From JAKVCB01 sp965243695 (GTDB lineage Bacteria > Planctomycetota > Planctomycetia > Pirellulales > Lacipirellulaceae): a stretch of 64,000 bases of DNA. Every line of letters starts with the position of its first letter. The first letter of the stretch is position 1. Location: assembly GCA_965243695.1 (NCBI GenBank), contig CBDEWC010000003.1:45121-109120 (forward strand), read 5' to 3'. The notes beneath the pieces are model-generated. The model was given only the letters and a program-made list of their open reading frames with translations. It did no database searches and had not been told where the DNA came from. Below, piece by piece: positions 1 to 8,077 of the stretch. The translations under genes and the position numbers were made by a program.

Positions 1-397
1 CCCAGTGATGCCTGACGTACACCGAACGGATATCGGTCTGTAAGCAATTTGACAAGAACCATTTGGCTGGCAACGCGTAGCGATGTGCCTTAATGATTAC
101 TGACAAGTCCGTTGTGTGACGAAGTGCACCTGTGCCTTGAGGCACCGTTGAAAAGTTTTGAATCAAAGAAAAGAGGTAGAAACAAGTGCCTCTCCGGCTA
201 GAGAAGCGGCGGGATCATAGTGAACGCCATGTCGCGATGCAAGATCGGATTCCCGGCCGACAAAGAAACCCCGAGAAGAGCACTGCTCGGTGAGGGTAGA
301 GCCTGGCACCGAGAGGCTGTGGCGGAGCCGACCGGGGGGAATTTTGCCCCGGACCGCCAAGAGTTTTGCTGAAGAGCCAGTCCGCCGAGACGAACTG
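1..397. other. Stretch without a recognised gene
   Basis: No open frame here has family-like sequence; the short frames on both strands look like chance openings. The only structure I see is a small perfect hairpin at 132-145 (GTGCC, loop TTGA, GGCAC). It is followed within a few bases by an A/T-rich stretch and could be the end of a transcript entering from the left. The window edge prevents a firmer statement. Confidence 0.4.
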
Positions 398-1540
398 CTA
401 GCAAACGGTGCGTTTCGGTCTGCCAGCCATCGGTCCCAGGGAGCCTGCCAGAATCAAAGCACAAGCCACCATCAATAAGCAGCTTGTCGGTTCTGGGACG
501 GCCTGGGCGGTAGCTGAACGGTTGCTAGTCGAACCGATGCCAGTCGAGCGAGTGCCAGTCGAGCGAGTGCCAGTCGAGCGAGTGCCAGTCGAGCGGGCGG
601 CCCGTGTTTGTGCCAGCACTGCCGGTAGCAAGACATCGGCAGTTTCGGGTGATGTGGCAACTGCATCAAGCGTTGCAGAAGTTGTTGGATTCACCACGTC
701 AGAAATGGCGGTGGGCGGTATTGCTGCCGCTGGAGACATCGGCATGATTGTCGAGGTTGCATCTGCTGCAGAGGTTGTCGACGCAAAATCAAAGGCCGAC
801 GTACTGGCGATCGACAGTGGCGCCGAAACTAAATCTGGGTTGAACAGTTGGGCCCGGGCTGTGTTGGTTGCGGCGGCAGCTGCGATGGTGTCCTCCAGCA
901 GGAAGGCTTTTTGAATGAATACCTGGTTGCCGTTATCTTGCAGCGGTACATCGCTGAATGCCAGATTTCCAGGGTTGGCGCCAAAACTAAAGTCTTCGGT
1001 CAGGTTTGCCTGCTGAAGGCCCATGATTTTATCGACGGTCTCCATGTCGGGAATCTGGGCGAAGACGGTAAAGTCGGGGTCCAAACTCGTCGAGTTGTCG
1101 TCCAAATTTACAAAGAAGCTGCTGGTTGCGCCGTTTTGATTGGTTCCTCCGCCAGGAAGGCCTGGCAGTGCCATAGCGACTGTGCCGCGCGTGTTGGAGA
1201 GATTTGAAGTGGTGCTGGCGGGTACGCCACTGATGGGGTCAAAAGTATCAATTGGTTCAAAGCCGTTGACGACTGCCGGTGTGATTAGCGTGGTCGTGAA
1301 GAAACTGCCCATCTGGAGGACAAATCCTTCGGCAGCACGGTTGATTACAGTACAGTGGTAGCGACGTGCTTCGACATAATCGATCAGGTTATCAACGTGT
1401 TCTTGCAGGCGTGAGTCGTTTGTGGGATTGAGGACCATGTCGATGTCCCCTACGTCGGTTTGAAATCGCACGACCTCTGCTGATGTCGTGGCAAAAAACA
1501 TGACGGTGAGAAGAAATCCACAGCCGAGTCGAAAAATCAT
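398..1540 (-). CDS. Secreted cyclophilin-type peptidyl-prolyl isomerase with PEP-CTERM tail
   Basis: Cyclophilin fold follows a signal peptide: an N-terminal strand pair like VRFQTDVGDIDMVL, then INRAAEGFVLQMG (the Arg of the active site), then a NGATSSFFVNL segment and FTVFAQI, all in the order seen in bacterial cyclophilins. It should act on proline bonds of exported proteins. About 80 residues of Ala/Thr/Ser-rich linker lead to a tandem repeat (RSTGT units). The end is a VPEPTS motif, a hydrophobic helix and a basic tail, which is the PEP-CTERM sorting signal handled by exosortase systems. I chose the ATG at 1540 because it puts MIFRLGCGFLLTVMFF at the start as a good signal peptide and has AGGACC upstream. 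An in-frame ATG at 1573 and a TTG at 1579 are alternatives. The coding frame is sure; isomerase activity is inferred from the family. Confidence 0.85.
   Translation of the reverse strand: MIFRLGCGFLLTVMFFATTSAEVVRFQTDVGDIDMVLNPTNDSRLQEHVDNLIDYVEARRYHCTVINRAAEGFVLQMGSFFTTTLITPAVVNGFEPIDTFDPISGVPASTTSNLSNTRGTVAMALPGLPGGGTNQNGATSSFFVNLDDNSTSLDPDFTVFAQIPDMETVDKIMGLQQANLTEDFSFGANPGNLAFSDVPLQDNGNQVFIQKAFLLEDTIAAAAATNTARAQLFNPDLVSAPLSIASTSAFDFASTTSAADATSTIMPMSPAAAIPPTAISDVVNPTTSATLDAVATSPETADVLLPAVLAQTRAARSTGTRSTGTRSTGTRSTGIGSTSNRSATAQAVPEPTSCLLMVACALILAGSLGPMAGRPKRTVC
538..597. repeat. 15-bp tandem repeat, four copies, coding
   Basis: The unit TGCCAGTCGAGCGAG is repeated four times head to tail; the last copy differs at its end. 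It lies inside the PEP-CTERM cyclophilin gene and, read on the minus strand, gives a Thr/Ser/Gly/Arg repeat in the linker before the sorting signal. The unit is a multiple of three, so copy-number change would keep the frame. Confidence 0.9.
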
Positions 1541-1696
1541 AGTGAGGTCCTGGTCGAAGAACGAGGTTTTCATGGTCAAACGGGGGATGGATTGACTTGC
1601 AAAACGTGAAACTTCAGATTATTCAGCAAACGTGAATTCGTCAAGAAAATCTCCTTTAACCCCTAGCACTAGTAGAATCGTTCCAATCGGACCCTA

Positions 1697-1753
1697 GTGC
1701 CGTAGTGTCATGGTGCCGTAGTGTCATGGTGCCGTAGTGTCATGGTGCCGTAG
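1697..1753. repeat. 16-bp tandem repeat, 3.6 copies, intergenic
   Basis: Three perfect copies of GTGCCGTAGTGTCATG at 1697, 1713 and 1729 are followed by a partial fourth. They lie between the divergently oriented-looking 5' side of the cyclophilin gene (minus) and the 3' end of purU (minus). No spacers are present, so this is a minisatellite and not a CRISPR. No function is evident. Confidence 0.9.
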
Positions 1754-1854
1754 TTCGAAAGCAGGAGCACAGCAGCAGTTATGAACTGCCATGGAGCAAG
1801 AAAGGCTGCAATCGTCTCCTTGAAGCGAGGGACGGTTGCAGTACGTATCACCTG

Positions 1855-2709
1855 CTATTTGCTGGCGGTAACGCGGTTAAAGTGCAGGTGTACTTCGCCA
1901 TCGACAACCCGGCGGACACCTTCGACCAGACAGTGCGGTTCATTGTCTTCTTGTCCCCGGCGAATGACCTCGTCAAGTGGTAGTCCGTGGGGGATGGTGA
2001 AGGTCGACTGGTTGATAATTTGGTTTCCTCCGTCAAGCTCTGGCACAATAAAATGACAGGTGGCTCCATAGGTAAGCATTCGGCTGGCATAGGCTTCGTG
2101 GTAGGGGCGGATTCCAGGAAAGCTAGGCAGTAGCCCATGGTGGAGATTGATAATTCGTCCCCCGGCAAATTTCCAACAGCTTACTGGGGAGAGAACCCGC
2201 ATATAACGTGCCAGGATGATGTAGTCGACGTTGTACTCATCACAAAGATCGACGATGCGTGTGTCATCGGGGATGCCATCGGGTCCCGCAACGTTATGCC
2301 ACGGCATGTCAAACTGTTCGGCGAGGCCGCGGCATTTGTCGCGATTGCTGATCATAAGCACTGGTTCTGCTTTGACAACACCGTCGCGAATTGCACGGAG
2401 CAGGGCTAGCGGTGTCTCAGGTCGGTAGGTAACACAGATTGCCAGCCGAGGTTTGCGGTCAACAATATCGGGTGTCCAGGTCCGTATCGAAAGCCCTGTA
2501 GTCCGGCTGGCTATCTTCATGGCCGCAGTAAGATCCCCCAATTGTTCGGGTGGCAGTTCAACTCTGGTAAGCATTGAGAAGACCGACTGCTCGTCGTGGT
2601 CAAACATTTGAATCTCGGCGATATTTGCACCGAGTTCGGTTGCCGAGTGAACAATGGGATCGGCCAGGCCACGGTTATCTGGACCAACAGCGGTAACAAT
2701 GATTTGCAT
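1855..2709 (-). CDS. purU: Formyltetrahydrofolate deformylase
   Basis: Hydrolyses 10-formyl-tetrahydrofolate to formate and tetrahydrofolate, balancing one-carbon units for purine synthesis. Residues 1-80 form an ACT domain (IVTAVGPDNRGLADPIV and the following alpha/beta repeat). From about residue 88 comes the formyltransferase fold, with NLHHGLLPSFPG carrying the catalytic His and LDGGNQIINQ carrying the expected Asp near residue 230. The 284-residue length matches the family. It begins with ATG. It stands alone on the minus strand, with a gap of over 300 bases on both sides, so it is probably transcribed by itself. PurN glycinamide formyltransferase shares the second domain but lacks the ACT domain, so PurU is preferred. 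Confidence 0.93.
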   Translation of the reverse strand: MQIIVTAVGPDNRGLADPIVHSATELGANIAEIQMFDHDEQSVFSMLTRVELPPEQLGDLTAAMKIASRTTGLSIRTWTPDIVDRKPRLAICVTYRPETPLALLRAIRDGVVKAEPVLMISNRDKCRGLAEQFDMPWHNVAGPDGIPDDTRIVDLCDEYNVDYIILARYMRVLSPVSCWKFAGGRIINLHHGLLPSFPGIRPYHEAYASRMLTYGATCHFIVPELDGGNQIINQSTFTIPHGLPLDEVIRRGQEDNEPHCLVEGVRRVVDGEVHLHFNRVTASK

Positions 2710-3132
2710 AGTCGGTAAACGGAGTGATTGGAAGGGGGCTTTGCTAACTACGCAAGTATGCCACGCAGTACGGTCTGTGCCAGCTTGGCCCCGTACATTC
2801 GTCAGAATCGCGCCAAGTCATATGGTAGTTCGTTGGCATGCTGGCTTGGGAATCCATACAAGCTATCTTTTAGCTGGAGACGTCGAAAACCTGTGGTGGC
2901 ATGAAGAGCAAATGACCGTTACCCCTCCCAATAAGAGTGATTCGCCGGGCACCCAGCACATTCCCCGGCTGGAGACCTTGTTGGGGCAGGTTCAACCAGT
3001 TGGACAGTTTTCGGTCCAGGTCAGCGAAAGTTCAGCGGGCGCTTCGAAACGTTGCGAATTACCCGTTGTGCAACAGTCAACTTCCCGGCACGCTGCTCAC
3101 AACCTTGGGAGGCAACCCGAAGCCACGAAGTG
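2710..3132. other. Divergent intergenic region, no gene recognised
   Basis: Lies between the start of purU on the minus strand and the AAA ATPase on the plus strand, so promoters for both are expected here. The open frames present have no recognisable family features. A frame open from a TTG at 3052 joins the ATPase, but its first 27 residues look non-coding. I could not point to convincing -35/-10 boxes. Confidence 0.4.
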
Positions 3133-4440
3133 GTGAAGATTAGCCAGTCAGCAGGCCAGGCGAGTCGGCCGCTGGATGATGGTTCCTGGTTCCCGATCGA
3201 ACCCGACAGTTTGGTGCGTGCTGGATTGAGCGAAAGTGCAGTCGAGGGACTAATTCTGAAGTGCCTGAACAACCAGGCCGAAATGACCGGACGGCAACTT
3301 TCGGAACACATTTGCTTGCCTTTCCGGGTTGTCGAGCTGTTGCTTGCTTCGCTCAAAACCGACCGCCTGATCGCCCACAAAGGCGCGGCGATGGTGAACG
3401 ACTATATCTATCAGCTCACAGAACTTGGCCGCGAGCGGGCAAAGAAACTTGCTGAGTTCTGTGCCTATGCCAGTGCTGCGCCAGTACCGTTGCAGGACTA
3501 TATCGAAAGTGTGGGATTTCAGTCGCTTTCCCTGCAGCATCCTTCTCGCGACGATCTCTGTCGGGCGTTCAGTGATATGCTGATCGATGAAAAGATGCTG
3601 GATCGTCTTGGGCCGGCGATCAATTCCGCTTGTGGACTTTTCCTGTTTGGTGCGGCCGGTAACGGAAAGACGAGCATCGCTGAGCGGATAACTAGGGCGT
3701 TCGGACAAACGATTTGGATTCCACGCGTTATTGGCATTAACGGTGAAACCATGCGATTCTATGATCCAGGTTCCCACGAGGAGGCACCCCTGAGTGCGAA
3801 CGGCGGGATTGTTGATGAACGGAGAGTCGACGCGCGTTGGGTCCGCATCCGCCGGCCGACGGTCGTCGTTGGTGGTGAACTAACCATGAGTTCTCTGGAA
3901 GTCACACTCAACACTGCGACCAACGTGAGTGAAGCTCCGGTTCAGATGAAGAGTAACTGTGGGGTCCTTGTTATTGACGATTTTGGCCGTCAGCAAATAC
4001 GGACCGACCAGCTGCTAAACCGGTTGATTGTGCCTCTTGATAAAAGGTATGACTTTCTTAATCTCTCTGGCGGGAAAAAAATTGAGGTTCCCTTCGACCA
4101 GCTGATTGTATTTTCAACGAACTTGGAGCCGCGGGATCTGGTGGACGAGGCTTTTCTGCGACGAATTCCATACAAGATTGAAGTTGCCGATCCAGATGAA
4201 TCGGAGTTTCGCCGACTGTTTGAAATTGCGGCGCCGGCCGTGGGTATGGAATATGACCGGGAGGCCGTGGATTATTTGATCAAGACCTACTACCAACAAG
4301 TCAATCGGCCGTTTCGTTGCTGCCAACCCCGGGATTTGCTGCACCAGATAGATAGCTACTGCCGTTACCTCCATGAGCCGGCGAAGATGACACCTGTGTA
4401 TTTCGACTACGCGGTTGAGAACTACTTTTCTGTCATCTGA
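3133..4440 (+). CDS. AAA+ ATPase with N-terminal winged-helix-like region
   Basis: A Walker A motif GAAGNGKTS is near residue 173 and a Walker B VLVIDDFG near residue 278. An FSTNLEPRDLVDEAFLRRIP stretch follows, matching sensor 1 and the arginine-finger region of AAA+ proteins. The first 110 residues are helical and resemble a winged-helix regulatory module (GRQLSEHICLPFRVVELLLASLK). Between the Walker motifs is an insert rich in charged residues. The C-terminal 70 residues (QPRDLLHQIDSYCRY) look like the AAA lid. No neighbour belongs to an obvious complex, so the client is unknown; a motor or remodelling role is all the sequence supports. Start: adjacent GTG codons at 3130 and 3133, with GGGAGG rather far upstream at 3107. 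A TTG at 3052 is possible but adds unlikely sequence. I know similar ATPases as conserved planctomycete proteins without a defined role. Confidence 0.8.
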   Translation: MKISQSAGQASRPLDDGSWFPIEPDSLVRAGLSESAVEGLILKCLNNQAEMTGRQLSEHICLPFRVVELLLASLKTDRLIAHKGAAMVNDYIYQLTELGRERAKKLAEFCAYASAAPVPLQDYIESVGFQSLSLQHPSRDDLCRAFSDMLIDEKMLDRLGPAINSACGLFLFGAAGNGKTSIAERITRAFGQTIWIPRVIGINGETMRFYDPGSHEEAPLSANGGIVDERRVDARWVRIRRPTVVVGGELTMSSLEVTLNTATNVSEAPVQMKSNCGVLVIDDFGRQQIRTDQLLNRLIVPLDKRYDFLNLSGGKKIEVPFDQLIVFSTNLEPRDLVDEAFLRRIPYKIEVADPDESEFRRLFEIAAPAVGMEYDREAVDYLIKTYYQQVNRPFRCCQPRDLLHQIDSYCRYLHEPAKMTPVYFDYAVENYFSVI

Positions 4441-4483
4441 AGTCGGGCAAAAAAATCGAAGAAGCGGGGCCGTTGAGGTGGGC

Positions 4484-5059
4484 TTAGCTATGTGACAGTT
4501 CGAGTCCGAATTCCAGTGGAAGCTGAGGATCTTTCTCATCTTGCGGGTTGAGTTCTTCAAAGAGCAAGCTGGGCTGGATGTCGCGATTGTGTTGGTACTT
4601 GTTGACGTATTCTTCAACCTCCCCCGTCAACTCGTGGTAAAAAATTTGGCAGATCGGTACACCCGCATAGATCCGCACTGGTTGGACCGCAAATATTTCA
4701 AGGGTCCAGTATCCCGAGAAGCCGACATCGCCAAAGCCGGCTGTTACATCCACAAACAGCCCGAGTCTTCCAACAGAGGAACGTCCTTCGATTTGAGGTA
4801 CCAACTGATGCGTGGTGGTCCGTTCGGCCGTGCGGCCCAGGTAGAGCTGGTTTGGGCTAAGGACGATTCCTTCCTCTGGAATCGGAATTCGCCGTACACG
4901 GTTTGCCTTGGCCATGTCGAGCACGACCTCTTCATACACCATCAGTTCATCGTGTAGCTGGAGGTTGTAGCTGTTGGGGTTTAGTTGCGACTCGTCGAAC
5001 GGATCAATGAGGATGTCGGTACCAAGGCGCTCGCGAATGGCTTGTCCGGAAAGAATCAT
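4484..5059 (-). CDS. dcd: dCTP deaminase
   Basis: Converts dCTP to dUTP, feeding dTMP synthesis. The signature EGRSSVGRLGL is at residues 91-101, and the catalytic Glu is expected in WTLEI at residue 121. GFGDVGFSGYWTLEI follows the order of trimeric dCTP deaminases. At 191 residues it has the normal length. Some family members also hydrolyse the dUTP product; I cannot separate the mono- and bifunctional forms by eye. It begins with ATG, three bases after the stop of nth, so the two are probably co-transcribed. Its 3' end converges with the AAA ATPase 43 bases away. Confidence 0.93.
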   Translation of the reverse strand: MILSGQAIRERLGTDILIDPFDESQLNPNSYNLQLHDELMVYEEVVLDMAKANRVRRIPIPEEGIVLSPNQLYLGRTAERTTTHQLVPQIEGRSSVGRLGLFVDVTAGFGDVGFSGYWTLEIFAVQPVRIYAGVPICQIFYHELTGEVEEYVNKYQHNRDIQPSLLFEELNPQDEKDPQLPLEFGLELSHS

Positions 5060-5062
5060 GGG

Positions 5063-5890
5063 TCACCCAACTCCATTTTTAGGGCAGAATTTTTGTAGGG
5101 AACAATCATCACAAAGTGGCTTTCGGGCGGCACAGATTTTCCGACCGTGATGAATCATGCGGTGGGAAAATGCAATCCACTCCCGTTTAGGAAGCAGGTA
5201 CACCAGGTCCTGCTCTGTTTTTACAGGATCTTTTTGCTTGCTCAGGCCCATCCGTCGGCTCAAGCGGCCAACGTGGGTATCTACGACCACGCCTGTGGCC
5301 AGGCCGTAGGCCGTCCCGAGGACCACGTTGGCCGTCTTGCGTCCTACTCCGGGTAGCTCGACTAACAGGTCGATTTCCTGGGGAACTTCTCCACCGTACT
5401 TGTCGAGAAGCTCTTGGGAACAAGCCTTGATATTTTTGGCTTTGTTACGGAAGAAGCCGGTGCTCTTGATTACCTTTTCAAGTGTCCTCAGAGGAACGCG
5501 GGCGAAGTCGGCAGCAGTCTGATAGCGGGTGAATAACTCCTTTGTCACGAGATTGACCCGCTCGTCAGTACACTGAGCCGAGAGAATAGTTGCCACCAGA
5601 AGTTGAAATGCCGAATGATGATGCAAGGCGCAATCGACGTCGGGATAGTCGGCCTTGAGCCGCCGTAACACTTTAGCCGTATGCCGCTTGAGAGTTACGT
5701 CGGCTGGCTTGGCTTTCTGCGGATTTTTGGAAGTGCCGTGGGCCTGCTTCTCTTTCTTTTTGGCCGTACTCTTTTTCTTGGTTTTGATGGTGTTGATGGT
5801 GTTGCCCCCGCTGACGCTTTCAGTAGCAGCGGTCCGGCGGCCTCGAGTTGGGGTGGCTGCAAGACAAGGCGTTAAACCGCGGCCAACCAC
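5063..5890 (-). CDS. nth: Endonuclease III with basic N-terminal extension
   Basis: DNA glycosylase/AP lyase for oxidised pyrimidines. LPGVGRKTANVVL is the helix-hairpin-helix with the catalytic Lys. VVDTHVGRLSRRMGL carries the catalytic Asp. The C-terminal cluster site has cysteines spaced C-x6-C-x2-C-x5-C, the classic 4Fe-4S pattern. The core starts near residue 70. The first 65 residues are Lys/Thr/Ala-rich (KTKKKSTAKKKEK), unlike the usual 210-residue enzyme, and could add non-specific DNA affinity. The frame opens with GTG at 5890 and offers no other Met before the core, so the extension is either real or translation begins at a rare codon inside it. Immediately upstream of dcd in the same direction. 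Confidence 0.92.
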   Translation of the reverse strand: MVGRGLTPCLAATPTRGRRTAATESVSGGNTINTIKTKKKSTAKKKEKQAHGTSKNPQKAKPADVTLKRHTAKVLRRLKADYPDVDCALHHHSAFQLLVATILSAQCTDERVNLVTKELFTRYQTAADFARVPLRTLEKVIKSTGFFRNKAKNIKACSQELLDKYGGEVPQEIDLLVELPGVGRKTANVVLGTAYGLATGVVVDTHVGRLSRRMGLSKQKDPVKTEQDLVYLLPKREWIAFSHRMIHHGRKICAARKPLCDDCSLQKFCPKNGVG

Positions 5891-6150
5891 TATGTACCAT
5901 CCAATTGCATATGCAAGTTTGTGCCGCTACACAGGATCCCTCAAAACGCCCCGTTGCAGTGGCTTAATACCTGATGCCCTCGGGGCTCATTGTGAGGTTT
6001 GGTCGGTCGCTGTCAACGGCCTAGCAGAAGGGCGACGGCATCCTTCTGGACACCTGCCCAGCAGTCGGGCACAGAAGGGCAAGGCCACCCCTCTATTTTG
6101 TGAGTGGTTTTACCCAAGGGGGACGGCGGGGAAAGCTTAGTAAATCACGT

Positions 6151-6369
6151 TCAGAGAATACCGCCGTGCGTACGGAACAGTTTCATGTGACTTGGCTGAT
6201 CAAGGAACCAAATGCGTTCCCACTCGTCGAGAACTGTTCGCAAGTCCTCTGAGGTAAAAATGAGTTGTTGGGCACGTCGGGTTGGGTCCGCCGAATAGAG
6301 TGGAATCAAGCAACCCAGATTGGCCGATAGCATGGCCATCGTGGCCAGTGCCAAAATCGCCTTACGCAT
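6151..6369 (-). CDS. Small lipoprotein of unknown function
   Basis: 72 residues. The ATG at 6369 has a strong ribosome site, GGAGGAG, about eight bases upstream, which decides the start over the longer open frame reaching 6480. MRKAILALATMAMLSANLGC is a lipoprotein signal with Cys as the lipidated residue. The mature 50-residue part ends in a WERIWFLDQPSHMKLFRTHGGIL stretch. I recall similar tails (DQPSH followed by RTHGG) in short planctomycete proteins, but no function is known to me. It stands alone between nth and the HU-like gene. A surface or periplasmic location is inferred from the lipobox only. Confidence 0.72.
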   Translation of the reverse strand: MRKAILALATMAMLSANLGCLIPLYSADPTRRAQQLIFTSEDLRTVLDEWERIWFLDQPSHMKLFRTHGGIL

Positions 6370-6710
6370 GACTTTCACTCCTCCGTGAGTGGTTTTTTTG
6401 CCTAAATACAGATACTTCCGGTGCGTGGGACTTTTGCGACACCCTTTTTTACCCAGGAGCCAATAGGACTCCCTCCACACCTGCTGAAGTGATCTGGTTG
6501 GTGGATAATATCGTTGGTTTTAGCCTGGAAAAGTTGTTGTTTGCCTTGAGTCTGGTCTTCGTGGTCAAGGCGGCCAAATTGGAAAAGCGACGAGAGAGTA
6601 GTGAATTTGGAGTTGGGCGCCGAGAGCAGCTCTTTTTACGTTCCCATCCGCTGGTTTCCGGAAGTTGGCGCCCTGTCGCGATATGGACCCGGACGCCCGT
6701 CATTGGTTGG
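6370..6710. other. Intergenic region upstream of the small lipoprotein
   Basis: Between the 3' end of the HU-like gene and the lipoprotein start. Apart from the GGAGGAG ribosome site at the left edge I see no gene. A plus-strand frame at 6489-6719 starts with a hydrophobic stretch (IVGFSLEKLLFALSLVFVV), but has no ribosome site and turns into unlikely sequence, so I leave it out. Confidence 0.35.
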
Positions 6711-7094
6711 CTAGCCTGACTCGTAACTTGTTGGTGTGGCAGGGCTTTCTGGAACAGGAGGAAGTTGAGGTGTGCCGTTGGCCCGTTGTTCTGCAGCTAA
6801 CTGGGCAGCCCGACGCTCTAATTCGCGAACCCGTTCCTCCATCTCCTTACCCGGTTTGAAGGTGACGACAAACTTCTCCGGAACCGAGACCTTCTCGCCG
6901 GTTCGGGGGTTTCGTGCTTTACGAGCAGCCCGCCGCTTTACCTCAAAAACACCGAAATTCCGGAGTTCAATCCGCTTGTCCTCAACCAGCGTGTCGACGA
7001 TGGCGTCGAAAGTCTTTTGGACAATCTCCTTCGTCTTCAACTGGGTCAGGCCAATCTCCTCCGAGATTGTCTTGACGATCTCTTTTTTGGTCAC
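6711..7094 (-). CDS. HU/IHF-family DNA-binding protein with C-terminal tail
   Basis: Residues 1-92 match the histone-like HU/IHF fold: TKKEIVKTISEEIGL at the N-terminus, RIELRNFGVFEVKRRAARK in the saddle, then RNPRTGEKVSVPEK, which is the flexible arm with the DNA-intercalating proline, and VVTFKPGKEMEERV. It bends and compacts DNA as a dimer. The GTG at 7094 is chosen because AGGGGA lies about ten bases upstream and the family sequence begins there; the open frame reaches 7145. A 35-residue tail rich in Glu, Ala, Pro and Ser follows the normal HU end. That tail is unusual for HU and could be a protein-interaction or low-complexity segment. Monocistronic by spacing. Confidence 0.88.
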   Translation of the reverse strand: MTKKEIVKTISEEIGLTQLKTKEIVQKTFDAIVDTLVEDKRIELRNFGVFEVKRRAARKARNPRTGEKVSVPEKFVVTFKPGKEMEERVRELERRAAQLAAEQRANGTPQLPPVPESPATPTSYESG

Positions 7095-7593
7095 GAGAGT
7101 GATCCCCTGGAGATTCGATGGTCGATGGAGGCTGAAACTACCCAACCCGGCTGACGCCTCTCATGCTCCAAGTGTAGTTGCCACAACGGTTAGTGTCAAG
7201 ATTTTGATATCCCGTACACCATTGGGGAACCACTATGCCAACGACGTTTCTGGATCAGTCGAGGGGGGGCCAAAGCCCGCCATTAGGTGCATAACTCCTT
7301 ATTTTCAAAGGTCTTAGCTAACTTCCAAAGGTCTTGGTCGATTTTTTTGAGGAGATAAAGACAGTTTATCCCCCTGCCTGCTAGGCGTAACCTTTTTTTA
7401 TAAAAAGGGTTACAGTGATTAGCCTCCACCCGATCGTGATCCGAGTAGGAGAGGCAACAGCTAATGCATCGGCGTTTCTTCCGGCAAACTTTACCCTACC
7501 GGCAAACTCGACCGAGGTGGCCGCTGGCGTGACGGCATTGCTATTGCAGCTGACAGTTGTTTCAGGAGGTGGGAGAGGCCCGGTTCAAGGGCA
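7095..7593. other. Long intergenic region with repeat and palindrome
   Basis: No gene recognised over 500 bases. It holds a 20-21 bp imperfect direct repeat around 7305-7345, with shared core CAAAGGTCTT. It also holds an A/T-rich near-perfect palindrome at 7387-7413 (GTAACC, T-run, A-run, GGGTTAC). It separates the end of the long molybdopterin operon (3' end at 7594) from the HU-like gene, so the palindrome may end that operon's transcript, and the promoter of the HU-like gene should lie near 7100-7250. Confidence 0.45.
7387..7413. terminator. A/T-rich palindrome, possible operon terminator
   Basis: GTAACC and GGTTAC arms are joined by T and A runs that pair with each other, giving a stem of about 12 bp with one imperfection and almost no loop. 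It lies 180 bases past the last gene of the minus-strand run. On either strand a T-run is inside the stem rather than after it, so this is a weak terminator call. Confidence 0.35.
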
Positions 7594-8034
7594 CTACACG
7601 CGGACGACCTTTGCTTGCTGCTCAATGGTTTCAAGCTGGTGGAGCTTGCCCTGGCCACTTCCAGGGCAAATCTGGCAAGTCTGGGCCCAAGTTTCAGGAG
7701 AGCGGAGATTGGACTCCCAAAAGGGCCAGGTTCGGCATTGGCGCGGCCGTGCGGAGTAGACCTGGCATTTTCGAGACTTCCCATCGAAGAACACGCAGTC
7801 TCCATTGTTGTATTCGATGAGGCTCTTGCGGACCCCCACCGAACGGACATACCGGGCCTCGAAAGAAGCAACTTCCAAGCCAACTTCCTTTGCCAGTTTG
7901 GCAATATCAGCCTTGTTGACCCAAACGAAACCGGGAGCACCGGTGCAGCAATCCCCACATCCTGTACACTGGAACCGCAAGCCCTCTTTGTACCACGGTT
8001 GTGACGAGTTGGACGGGTGTGACGGATTGGCCAT
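7594..8034 (-). CDS. YkgJ-type cysteine-cluster protein
   Basis: Cysteines occur in the pattern of the zinc/iron-chelating domain family (YkgJ, PF03692). FQCTGCGDCCTG is near the N-terminus, GDCVFF and RKCQVY are in the middle, then RPRQCRTWPFW, and CQICPG is at the end. The family is thought to bind a metal or Fe-S cluster; the role is unknown. The ATG at 8034 gives MANPSHPSN. The frame extends to a TTG at 8073, close to the previous gene's stop. It is last in the pterin/molybdopterin run and follows a cysteine desulfurase, so a link to Fe-S or sulfur handling is a reasonable inference but not shown. Confidence 0.85.
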   Translation of the reverse strand: MANPSHPSNSSQPWYKEGLRFQCTGCGDCCTGAPGFVWVNKADIAKLAKEVGLEVASFEARYVRSVGVRKSLIEYNNGDCVFFDGKSRKCQVYSARPRQCRTWPFWESNLRSPETWAQTCQICPGSGQGKLHQLETIEQQAKVVRV

Positions 8035-8077
8035 ACGGATACCTGTGAGGTGAGTGGAAGGGTTCGAATTCAATAAG

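Noticed and set aside
408..914. Plus-strand open frame with VERVP repeats
   Set aside because: Antisense to the PEP-CTERM cyclophilin gene; its repeats come from the same 15-bp DNA array and no family pattern is present.
1697..1753. Repeat array as a CRISPR
   Set aside because: The copies are directly joined with no spacers, only 3.6 units, and no cas gene lies in the window.
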